The notes below the pieces were generated by a model. It worked only from the letters and a program-made list of their open reading frames with translations. It made no database searches and had not been told where the DNA came from. Positions 10,432 through 21,185 of a DNA stretch of 64,000 bases are shown here, piece by piece. The stretch comes from Pagrus major (Eukaryota; Chordata; Actinopteri; Spariformes; Sparidae), in assembly GCF_040436345.1 (NCBI RefSeq), contig NC_133221.1, positions 5,392,663 through 5,456,662 on the forward strand, in the 5' to 3' direction. The position numbers were made by a program, and so were the translations under genes. Numbering within the stretch: position 1 is the first letter of the stretch; each line of letters opens with the position of its first letter.

Positions 10432-13400
10432 TATTATTATCATCATTATTATTATTATTATCATTATCATCATCCTGCCATTAACTTTTGGTTTGGATCT
10501 GGATTTTACTTTCTTTAAAATTGTGAGATGGGCATTAATTTCACAGGGAATAAAGCATGAATATTGATGAAAACATCTTGCATATTATTGTAGTCACTCA
10601 TAGATACCAGCCACATAGTGACACAGATCCTATAGACCTGGTGAGCTTAAATTAAGCAGTTAATTCAGAGTGATACAATGCTAAAGAGTTTGATATTGGA
10701 TTAGGCTTGATTCATTTAAAGGGGCCTTGGCGAAGGTATGCGCTCTATTGAGTGCCATTCTACTTGAAACTTTATTTAACCTCCTAGCAAAAGAAATTAA
10801 AAGTCACAAAATGCTAATCTTATCCAAAAAGGGAAACTTCAATTAGCTGCACATACAAAATATTCTGTGATTGGCATACCAGTATGTTTTGCTCATGTTC
10901 AAAAGTAACAGGTTGATTTTCAGATAAAGACCAAACTTACATGTTGGGGGAGGAGGTGACCACTGACCATCTGGCTGACATGTCAGGGTAGGCTCCCCTT
11001 CCATTTCATAGAGCACTGAGCACTTGTATGTGACCTTATCATTGGGTTTGTAAGGGGGTCGAGCACCATTAGTCACGTGGCCATGTTTAACGTGAGGGTC
11101 TTCACAGTAAAGGCCTGCAGCCGGGAAAAAAAGTAAATGGAAATCAATACAATTCGGAATATATTGATTGTGCTCAAACAGAAGCAACCCACATCAATGT
11201 GAAAAGCAAAAAACTGCAATAATTTCAAAGAGAAGTGAGCAACATGGGTAATATCCCCCATTCAGGTTTATGTAATTTCATATCATGATACTATCCTGAT
11301 ACCTGTATACCGTGGTAGTATAGTACAATATTCTGGAAAATCTAGTAGGAAACTGTTTATGGATTTCAAAAAATAGAAAACTATAAACGTATCTATTGAA
11401 CTCCAGAACCTTACAGATCAAGGAAGAGTGCTTCATCACGATCATTCAACAGTCCTGGTCATGGATTTTAACAGCTACCACATATCGTCTGCTGTCACAT
11501 CATTCAATCTAACATTACCTTATGGAAAGTTATACGAGCAGAAAATAAAAACTATAAAAGGTTTGTATATGTGTTAAAAAAATACATACTGTCACTAGGG
11601 TCACTCAACTGAACAAACTGCACAATTTCATTGAGTGAACACACTGTATGGCTTAAGATAATTCTGTAGCATTAATATGTACTCTACCTGGTTTCTTTGT
11701 GGGATGAGGTGGGATTACAATTTCTGTGAAAAGACACAAAACAAAAGGATTATGAGGACAGTATTACTGCCATCAGAGATGTGGTAAGATCACACAGAAA
11801 GATTCAGTGTGTTCTTCCAGCATTATGTGGGAAGCATATACATGCTCGCATATGGAATCTGCAATAAAGTCACCGGGCTTTTCACTTCCGTTCTCAAACT
11901 TTTGAAAATGAAAATGCCAAGATATTACACAGCAGCAAGGTCTTGTCTGAAAGGTATGGTAAGGTATTGAAGGGTAACCCCACCAATTTTACAAAATGAC
12001 TTTTAAAACTGTATTTAACAACCTTGTGGGGCTGGACAATATGGACTTAAAATAATACTGCCATTTTCTAGGCAATATAGCAATTCACAATATACAGTAT
12101 GTCTTGATATTTTTATATCTGCTCAAAAGAACTTCGCAAATGCTGAACTGGGCCACAAGAGCAGATATCTCAATAAATAACATAGATATCATTTTCAATA
12201 AATAATCCTTAGTAATGTGGACACAATGACTGACTGGTTAAAGGTTAGTATTAGAATAAGTAGAAAACTCTGGTAAGTTCAGAATATTAAATCACTTCAC
12301 TGTAATGCAGCCGTCAAAGGGTTTTAGGGAATAAGACTTTTTGGGAATAATACTAAATAATCTAATGTCTAACAAACTGGACCTTTAAAACCAGGAAAAG
12401 TCAAGATCTTCACATTCAACCTGAGATTACAGCTGAGATTACACTGTGAATATGTTGAGAAAGGTTGGAAAAAAATTCAAAACACTATTACATGTTGGGG
12501 GAGCAGGCTGAAATGTTCCATCATCTGAACATGATATTAACTCTGGTCCACTGAGTGTCAAACCTGCTTCACGGCTGTAGCGTACAACTTCTCCAAAGTT
12601 ATAGGAGTCTTTGTGTGGAGCTAAGGTGGTATCCCTGACCAGAGGTGGCCGATCACAAGTCACCACTGTAAAATAAATATGACATCACTTTAAATGTGTT
12701 TTTTCATCATACTGTAGGCCTTTCATCACATGAATAAAAAGGGCAACTTGCGGGGGAGCAAAAAACACTACAACAGTTTTTCGAACCGTGGTGCTACAGC
12801 AACTTCCTGACTTTTAAAACTGTATTTAACCACCTAGTGGGGCTGGACAATATGGCCTTAAAATAATACTGCCATTTACTGCCAACAATATGTCTTGATA
12901 TTTCTAAATCTGCTCAAAAGAACTTCGTAAATGCTGAACTGGGCCACAAGAGCAGATATCTCAATAAATAACATCAATATCATTTTCAATAAATAATCCT
13001 TAGTAATGTGGACACAATGACTGACTGGGTAAAGGTTAGTATTAGAATAAGTAGAAAACTCTGGTAAGGCAGCCTTTAAAGGATTTTTAGGGAATAAGAC
13101 TTTTTGGGAATAAGACTCAATAATCTAATCTAATAAACAGGACCTTTAAAACCAGGAAAAGACAACACCATTGCCATATTACAATATAATAATAACAATA
13201 TATTAATATTGCCCAGTCCTACCACATAGCAAAAGGGGAAAAAACAATTCAAATTAAGACTAAAAGGGAATCTAAAAGTAGCCAAGTATAAAGGACGTGA
13301 TGTGATTACGCTGATCACATGCAAGACTGTGATGACAAACATAACAGCTAGACTTTCATCTACAGAAGAAAATCAAGTGGTCGTTTTCATTTAACTTACC

Positions 13401-16400
13401 GTCACATGTTGGAGGTTCAGGTGACCACTGACTGTTTATCTCACATATCAAGGTAGACTGCCCGACCATTTTAAATCCTTTTCTGCACCTGTACTCGACC
13501 ACAGCCTTGTGTCCATGAGGTGGTCGAGAACCACTAATCCAGTCAGCATTTAAGATGTCAAGATCTTCACATTCAACCTCTGCAGGCAAAGAAAATTTAA
13601 CATGGAAACGATCACATTTGTGAAAAAAAACAAAAAACTTTTCTGAAGTACGTGAGAGTATTAGTAACAGCTGAGATTACACTGTGAATATGTTGAGAAA
13701 GGTTGGAAAAAAATTAAAAACACTTACTAATACATGTTGGGGGAGCAGGCTGAAATGTTCCATCATCTGAACATGAAGCTGACTCTGATCCACTGAGTGT
13801 CAAACCTGCTTCACAGCTGTAGCGTACAACTTCTCCAAAGTTATAGGAGTCTTTGTGTGGAGCTAAGGTGGCATCCCTGACCAGAGGTGGCCGATCACAA
13901 GTCACCACTGTAAAATAAATATGACATCTATTAGAATGGATGAAGAAGATGTTGTGAGATAATATGTACATCAGGGTTCAAAATCAGAGAACATTGACTG
14001 TTTAAAGTCTTTGCACACCTTTGTGTTTTTTTAAAAAAATCATTCAAGGAAAAAATATTACGTACAGAAACCTTAAACAATAAGTCTGATGTGTTTATTA
14101 TTCTATTCCTTGCAATAATTCAATGTAATTGAAGATGACTCTGTGGTCCTGTCACTTACTGAAAAACAAAAGAAAATTGTGGGTCCGCCCAATCCTGAAA
14201 ACAGAACAGGGGCCAGGAGAATTTCAGCTGCTGATAAAGAGGCTGAAGAATTATCCCAACACTTCAAGGTATATTTTATGATGTCAGTGGTCCAGTTGAT
14301 ACACTGCTAGCTGTACTGGAACCACACATTAAAGAGAAAACCACTCTTTTCTGCGCACCAGTTGATACTGAACAGCCACTGGCAGTATGTCTACGGTTCA
14401 GAGGTCTACGTTTCGGACTCAGTGCGTAAACATGACTGATACAACATGAGGTAGTATTTATTTTTAAAACGTGCAGCAATTGTGGACAAAAAAAACAAAA
14501 CGGATTTTGGTTTGCAAAGGCCTTCAAACTGGTTGTGGATTATTGCTTCTATTAGGGAACTTGTGGTAGAAGACTTATTATTGACTCAATGAATTTATCC
14601 TTACATATATATTGTTTTTTGTTACTATAGTAATTTCATAACAAAGTATTATTTGAGTGAGAGCAAAATATATAAGAAGAGGTTGTGAGATGATATATTA
14701 GAGAAACTTCCTGACTTTGGGAGAAAATATGCTGAAAATAAAAACACTAGAATGAACGAAGAAGACCAAATAAGGCTTCAAATCTGAGAATACTGCCAGT
14801 TTAAACTGCTGAATACTGCTGCTATTAAGAACTTGTTTGATGTACGGTAGAAGACTTGTAGCTAATTTCAGGGATTCATCCTGAAATTTTAAATGTGTTT
14901 TTTCATCATACTGTAGACCTTTCATCACATAAATAAAAGGGCCACTTGCGGGGGAGCAAAAAACACCAGAACAGTTTTTCGAACCGTGGTGCTACAGCAA
15001 CTTCATGACTTTTAAAACTGTATTTAACCACCTAGTGGGGCTGGACAATATTGACTTAAAATAATACTGCCATTTACTGCCAACAATATGTTTTGATATT
15101 TCTAAATCTGCTCAAAAGAACTTCGTAAATGCTGAACTGGGCCACAAGAGCAGATATCTCAATAAATAACATCGATATCATTTTCAATAAATAATCCTTA
15201 GTAATGTGGACACAATGACTGACTGGGTAAAGGTTAGTATTAGAATAAGTAGAAAACTCTGGTAATGCAGCCTTTAAAGGATTTTTAGGGAATAAGACTT
15301 TTTGGGAATAAGACTCAATAATCTAATCTAATAAACTGGACCTTTAAAACCAGGAAAAGACAACACCATTGCCATATTACAATATAATGATAACAATATA
15401 TTAATATTGCCCAGTCCTACCACATAGCAAAAGAAGGGGAAAAACAATTCAAATTAAGACTAAAAGGGAATCTAAAAATAGCCAAGTATAAAGGACGTGA
15501 TGTGATTACGCTGATCACATGCAAGACTGTGATGACAAACATAACAGCTAGACTTTCATCTACAGAAGTAACTTACTTTCACATCTTGGAGGTTCAGGTG
15601 ACCACTGACTGTTTATCTCACATATCAAGGTAGACTGCCCGACCATTTTAAATCCTTTTCTGCACTTGTACTCGACCACAGCCTTGTGTCAATGAGGTGG
15701 TCGAGAACCACTAATCCAGTCAGTATTTAAAATGTCAAGATCTTCACATTCAACCTCTGCAGGCAAAGAAAATTTAACATGGAAACGATCACATTTGTGA
15801 AAAAAAACAAAAAACTTTTCTGAAGTACATGAGAGTATTAGTAACAGCTGCGATTACACTGTGAATATGTTGAGAAAGGTTGGAAAAAAAATAAAAACAC
15901 TTACTAATACATGTTGGGGGAGCAGGCTGAAATGTTCCATCATCTGAGCATGATATTAACGCTGGTCCACTGAGTGTCAAACCTGCTTCACAGCTGTAGC
16001 GTACAACTTCTCCAAAGTTATAGGAGTCTTTGTGTGGAGCTAAGGTGGCATCCCTGACCAGAGGTGGCCGATCACAAGTCACCACTGTAAAATAAATATG
16101 ACATCACTTTAAATGTGTTTTTTCATCATACTGTAGGCCTTTCATCACATAAATAAAAAGGGCCACTTGCAGGGGAGCAGAAAACACTACAACAGTTTTT
16201 CGAACCGTGGTGCTACAGCAACTTCCTGACTTTTAAAACTGTATTTAACAACCTAGTGGGGCTGGGCAATATGGCCTTAAAATAATACTGCCATTTACTG
16301 CCAACAATATGTCTTGATATTTTTATATCTGCTCAAAAGAACTTCGTAAATGCTGAACTGGGCCACAAGAGCAGATATCTCAATAAATATCATCAATATC

Positions 16401-19400
16401 ATTTTCAATAAATAATCCTTAGTAATGTGGACACAATGACTGACTGGGTAAAGGTTAGTATTAGAATAAGTAGAAAGCTCTGGTAAGTTCAGAATATTAA
16501 AATCACTTTACTGTAATGCAGCCGTTAAAGGGTTTTTAGGGAATAAGACTTTTTGGGAATAAGACTCAATAATCTAATGTCTAACAAACTGGACCTTTAA
16601 AACCAGGAAAAGACACCATCGCCACATTACAATATAATGATATACAAAATATTACTCTCATATCATGATATCAATATATTAATATTGCCCAGCCCTACCA
16701 CATAGCAAAAGAAGGGTGAAAAAAACAATTCAAATTAAGACTAAAAGGGAATCTAAAAATAGTCAAGTATAAAGGACGTGAAGTAGTTGTTTTCATTTAA
16801 CTTACCGTCACATCTTGGAGGTTCAGGTGACCACTGACTGTTTATCTCACATGTCAAGGTAGACTGCCCGACCATTTTAAATCCTTTTCTGCACTTGTAC
16901 TCGACCACAGCCTTGTGTCCATGAGGTGGTTGAGAACCACGAATCCAGTCACCATTTAAGATGTGAAGATCTTTACATTTAACCTCTGCAGGCAAAGAAA
17001 ATTTAACATGGAAATGATCACATTTGTAAAAACAAAAAAATTAAAAAAAAACTTGAGAGAGTATGAGAGTATCAGTAACAGCTGAGATTACACTGTGAAT
17101 ATGTTGAGAAAGGTTGGAAAAAAATTAAAAACACTTACTAACACATGTTGGGGGAGCAGGCTGAAATGTTCCATCATCTGAACATGATATTAACTCTGGT
17201 CCACTGAGTGTCAAACCTGCTGTACAGTTGTAGCGTATAGCATCTCCATAGTCATAGGAGTCTTTGTGTGGAGTTAAGGTGGCATCGCTAACCAGAGGTG
17301 GCAGACCACAAGTCACCACTGTAAAATAAAAATGAGATCTATTAGAATGGAAAAAGTTGCCAAAGTTTATTTAGTAATGTATTTTGTATAAACACATTGA
17401 GACTACCAACCTTCACATATCGGCAACTTGTCCATCCACCCTTGTGCTCCACAAGTGATTCGACTTTTACCAACCAATCTGTAACTAATCAAGGAAGTAA
17501 AAAAATTAAAAACCTTTTTTACATCATACAGCAACACTGAAAACACTGAAAACTAAGTGAGCCCTACTGAGCAATCCACTTTGATTAGAATTAAACGTTT
17601 TTTTCATTTGGAAACAGGTGTTTTCTACACTATAGTGTTAAAATACAGTACTCACAACTACATTTCAAAAATAATTTCTATGAACATGAACCATCACATG
17701 AATCATCTCAGTTTATTAGTTACCCATCATTGCAAGTGATCTCAATATGATCACCAAACAAATTCTCTTTAGGGTAATGAATCTGTCCATTTTCCATTTC
17801 TCCAGGATTGCCACAGTTATTCCCTGCAAAAAAGAAAACTCTCATTAGTATTAAACTCCACCCTTTAAAATGAGTGAATACCATTATGAACCAATGACAA
17901 CAAACTGGTCACCAGATAATGTCAGTTTTTCCACATAAAAGAGCATTTTATGATGATAAGCTGTAATTCACAAGAGGGATTCAAATTTGAGAATAGAGAA
18001 TAGAAAGTGCTAATATTTACTCTCGCATTTTAGCCTCACATCACTCCAACTGCCAGCAGTACAAGTAATGGATGGGGACCCTCCATCAAAAAGGTAACCA
18101 GTATTACAGGTAAAGGCCGCTTGATCCCCACTGGCAAAAGTTTCTTTAAGGATGTATTCGTCCTTCAAATGCATGTTGGGTCCTCCATCAGGTCTGGAAC
18201 AGTCTTGAGCTGTGATGACAATTAAGAAAGAGACAGGTGAGCACCAGCAGTGAGGACAAGTGAACGTCAGACCAAACACCAGCTTGTTTATAATAATGTG
18301 TCACAAGCCTATCTGTGTAACTCACCATGAGCAGTGATGGCAAATCCTAAACAGCTCAGTAGTAGGAAGTCAGTGACGCCCATGATGGCAACTGGAAAGT
18401 CTGACTGAAGTTAGCGAGTTTTCTGGCAAAGACGAAAAGCAAATATATGTCAGATGATTAGATGATTAGTGGTTAAGATGGTTTATACTACTGACGCCTC
18501 CGCGGAACACATTCAATTTCGGACATGCAAGTTATCCACTAGACAATTCCCCCTTGGGAAATCGCGAGAGTGGGCTGTGCTGTGTTTTGCCCCATGCGTG
18601 TGTCGTCTGCCTGCCTGCCTGCGTGTGTGTGATTTACATTGAAGTGAATGGAGCAGTTGAGAGCTACTCTTGTCGGTTAGAGGCAGAAAGATCAAAAACC
18701 GTAAATCCTACTGATAAAGTAGACACATTGGGAGAAAGAAGACAAGTGCGGCTACAACTCTGTGAAAAATCACGGTTCTACTGTGTAATTTGTGGCTGGG
18801 GTCGTCACGGAAAGAGAGAATTTCTGAGAGTTTTTTTGAGTGTCCACCACTCTGTCATTTGGCTCCTGCAGCCTGCTGCACGAACATTCCACCATACACA
18901 ATCATTGAAAATCCTGAATTTTTCCAAAATCACTCACCATCATTAAAGGGTCACTGTTCAAAAACAAAACATCGTAGGAAAAAAGTTCAAATACAACTCA
19001 AAGAGACATGACCCGTGCCTACATTTTAAAGTTTGAATGGTGTTTCTAGGTGAACGTAGGCCAGAGCAGGAGATGTTTGAAAAAGTGGCAGATTTGAGAG
19101 GTTTTTGACCTCGTCCCATTCATTGCTTATGGAAAAGTTTTTCCTTAATATTTTGGAGATATAAATAATAGCACACCTTGTACGATCGAGCCGCACGTTT
19201 TGATGTATTATTTGTTTGTGTGCGCTCAACGGTGCGGGACGAGTTAAGCGCCGAAAATTAGACAGGGTGAATATTAATTGTGTGTCTCTGTTGGCCCAGT
19301 TGATCTCGGTTGCTACGGCGATGGTTGTCGGAACTCCCTAGCAACGGCCTGTGACCACAGCTGCTGTCTGTGACAGAGCTGATCTGAGAGTGACTTTTGG

Positions 19401-21185
19401 CTCAAATTTAGGACATCAAACTACTGCTATATCTTAAAAACCAAACATGATATCGGCAACATTTCTTCACCATCAAGCCAGAAAGGCCTTAAAGAACACA
19501 GCCATAATTTTTTGTGGTCCTAGCTTCTAAAATGTGGTAATAGGAGCGAGTTAAAAACAGGTGCAGTTTGGAAAATCCTGGAAAATCCTCCCGATTAACA
19601 TTGGAGTAAATGGAGCAGTTGAGAGCTACTCTTGTCGGTTAGGGGCAGATAAATCAAAAACCGTAAATCCTACTGATAAAGTAGACACATTGGGAGAAAG
19701 AGGACAAGTGTGGCTACAACTCTGTGAAAAAAATCACATGTCTACTGTGTAATTTGTGGCTGGGGTCGTCAGAGAAAGAGAGAATTTCTGAGAGTTTTTT
19801 TTGAGTCTCTCCCACTCTGGCAGTTGGCTCTGCACGAACATTCCGCAATACACAATCATTGAAAAAACTAAAATTTTCAAAATTCTTCAAAATTCACTCA
19901 GCATCATTAAAGCGTCACCGTTCAAAAACGAAACATTGTGGGGAAAAAAGTTCAAATACGACTTAAATAGACAAGACCTGTGCCTACATTTTAAAGTTTG
20001 AATGGTGTTTCTAGGTGAACGTAGGCCAGAGCAGGAGATGTTTGAAAAACGTCGCAGATTTGCGATTTTTTTGACCTCGTCCCATTCATTCCTTATGGGA
20101 AATTTGTCGCAGTTTTTCGCGTCTTACAACGCGAAAAATTATTTTTTTGGAAATCTGAATAAGAGCACACCTCGCCCGATCGAGACGCACGTTTTGATGT
20201 ATTTTTTGTTTGTGTGCGCTCAACGGTGCGGGGCAAGTTAAGTGCCAAAAAACGGAGCGAGCAATAACACTATGGACACCTATAGCTTTGCTATAGAGGT
20301 GTCCATAGTGGGCTTTGCGTAGCACAGCCCACTAACTAGCTACCTCACTCACATCGAACTAAAACATAAATATTAGTTCAGTTTAGGATAAAATACACAA
20401 TACATACGTACGTATGTAGATAACGACAGGAATTAGGTCTGTAATGGATGTGTATTGACAGAAATGCGCTCAGGCTTGTCGTTGGTAGCCGACTGGAGAA
20501 AACGTTAACTACACCAAACTCCATTCAAAATCCTTTAATATTTTGCCAACTAACGTGACACTGCTTATGAAGCTAATCCTACAGAGCTACTTTACAACTT
20601 TTCCATAACGACAGTTTTGACGGACACATTCGGCATACGTTTCAAAGAATAGAAATACAAGGATGTCGATACAGCAGTGAAATGTTAGTCCTTAAAACTA
20701 GCAGATAAGCCATGTTTCCCCTCCATCTTCCTTCGTCAAAACAAGGTGGGCGGTAACGCGTCGTGCTAACACTAATGGCGCAAGCTCAACTATAGTCAAC
20801 TTTAATAAAAACGGGATCTATGCCGAAGTTATCGATAAAACGTCGGGATACTGAAACTGCGTTTACCTGTCTTCAACTCGACGTATGAATTTGCTCGTAT
20901 CAAATTCACTATTCAAGTCGTGAAATCGCAACCTTAAGCTGGGTTAGCTTGGTATCGTTTAGCTAACATAGCGTCGACACATGTTAAGACGGTTCCATTC
21001 GAGTGAGAGCGTTACCGCGGTTCTGTTTTCGGTTCGGTAGCACAGTTTGTCAAAGAAAATGGTGTATTTTGAACTTACCCAGTGAAATACGAAGAGGCTG
21101 CCACAATGGCTGCCGTCACACAGTGGAAGTCAGGCTGCCTCCTTCTTCTTCTCCTCTGCTGTTGTCTTGGCGGAAATGGGCGTGG
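9947..21185 (-). CDS. Gene B: CCP-domain membrane protein with a stop in CCP6
   Basis: Same family as gene A, with more domains. Exons: signal 18326-18383, CCP1 18021-18209, CCP2 17724-17823 plus 17411-17484, CCP3 17139-17318, CCP4 16806-16985, CCP5 15905-16084, CCP6 15577-15756, CCP7 13728-13907, CCP8 13400-13579, CCP9 12486-12665, stalk 11688-11723, last CCP 10941-11114, membrane exon 9947-9991. A non-coding exon ends at 21079. CCP3/5/7/9 are of one type and CCP4/6/8 of another, showing tandem growth of an exon pair. CCP6 has an in-frame TGA (15689-15691). CCP9 has lost its GTAAGT donor, and a further CCP4-type exon survives only as about 24 bp near 12402-12424. Skipping CCP6 and CCP9 (180 nt each, phase 1 at both ends) would keep the frame, so a product of about 7 CCPs is possible. 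The exons after 9947 were not found, so function is uncertain. Confidence 0.6.
10267..10317. repeat. Perfect 16-bp inverted repeat
   Basis: TTCATGTGTGAAACAG at 10267-10282 is matched by its exact complement at 10302-10317 around a 19-nt loop. The same palindrome recurs at about 24950 and 44990. It is probably the core of a short foldback element. Confidence 0.6.
10391..10472. repeat. (TCA)n/(TTA)n microsatellite
   Basis: An uninterrupted trinucleotide tract downstream of gene B's last CCP. Homologous tracts of different length and composition are at about 25069-25152 and 45076-45152. Confidence 0.9.
10941..11114 (-). CDS. Gene B membrane-proximal CCP exon
   Basis: A 174-nt phase-1 exon reading GLYCEDPHVKHGHVTNG... 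to QWSPPPPTC, a full CCP with four Cys and the conserved Trp. Its last Cys is completed by the membrane exon. Almost the same exon is at 25621-25794 (C) and 45630-45803 (D, GLYCKD). Confidence 0.75.
12400..12424 (-). pseudogene. Residual CCP4-type exon (fourth pair) in gene B
   Basis: About 24 bp matching the 5' end of a CCP4-type exon (the stretch encoding VECEDLD) is fused directly to intron sequence on both sides. The rest of the exon and the flanking right end of the intronic element are deleted. An identical relic is at about 27053-27077 in gene C. Confidence 0.6.
12486..12665 (-). pseudogene. Gene B CCP9 exon with damaged splice donor
   Basis: The CCP3-type reading frame is open, but the sequence after the last Cys is AATAGTGTTTT where sister exons have ATTAGTAAGTG. 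A 4-bp deletion removes the GTAAGT donor. YSREAG replaces YSCEAG, so one of the four disulphide Cys is also lost. The exon is probably skipped or dead. Confidence 0.6.
14119..14310 (+). other. Unassigned 63-codon open frame
   Basis: This stretch reads VVLSLTEKQKKIVGPPNPEN followed by a charged segment and a stop at 14308. It lacks a start codon and visible splice sites. It is repeated almost unchanged at 28742-28933 in gene C as part of the B/C duplication. It may be a relic of an unrelated gene or of a mobile element. I do not recognise it. Confidence 0.15.
15577..15756 (-). pseudogene. Gene B CCP6 exon with in-frame stop
   Basis: Splice sites are intact (acceptor CCTGCAG, donor GTAAGT), but the PPHGHK motif of sister exons is PPH-stop-HK: GGA became TGA at 15689-15691. 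The same change is at 30279-30281 in gene C. Confidence 0.75.
18540..20335. mobile_element. Hairpin-ended element in intron 1 of gene B
   Basis: Absent from genes A and D, whose intact sites read ATCCATAACAAC and ATCCATTACAAC. An inverted AGTGGGCTGTGCT lies near the left end (18569) and at the right end (20321-20333). A strong hairpin CACTATGGACACCTATAGC/GCTATAGAGGTGTCCATAGTG lies at 20268-20310. The interior contains two diverged direct copies (about 18637-19259 and 19599-20252). It encodes no recognisable transposase and is probably non-autonomous. Confidence 0.55.
21079..21185 (-). other. Gene B non-coding first exon
   Basis: GTAAGT donor at 21078-21073 on the minus strand, paired with the acceptor at 18422/18423 before the signal-peptide exon. 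The right edge is approximate. Confidence 0.5.

Noticed and set aside
18554-18946. 130-codon plus-strand frame inside the intron-1 insertion (161 codons at 33069 in C)
   Set aside because: It contains a TGCC microsatellite that differs in length between B and C, and it is part of a non-autonomous element.
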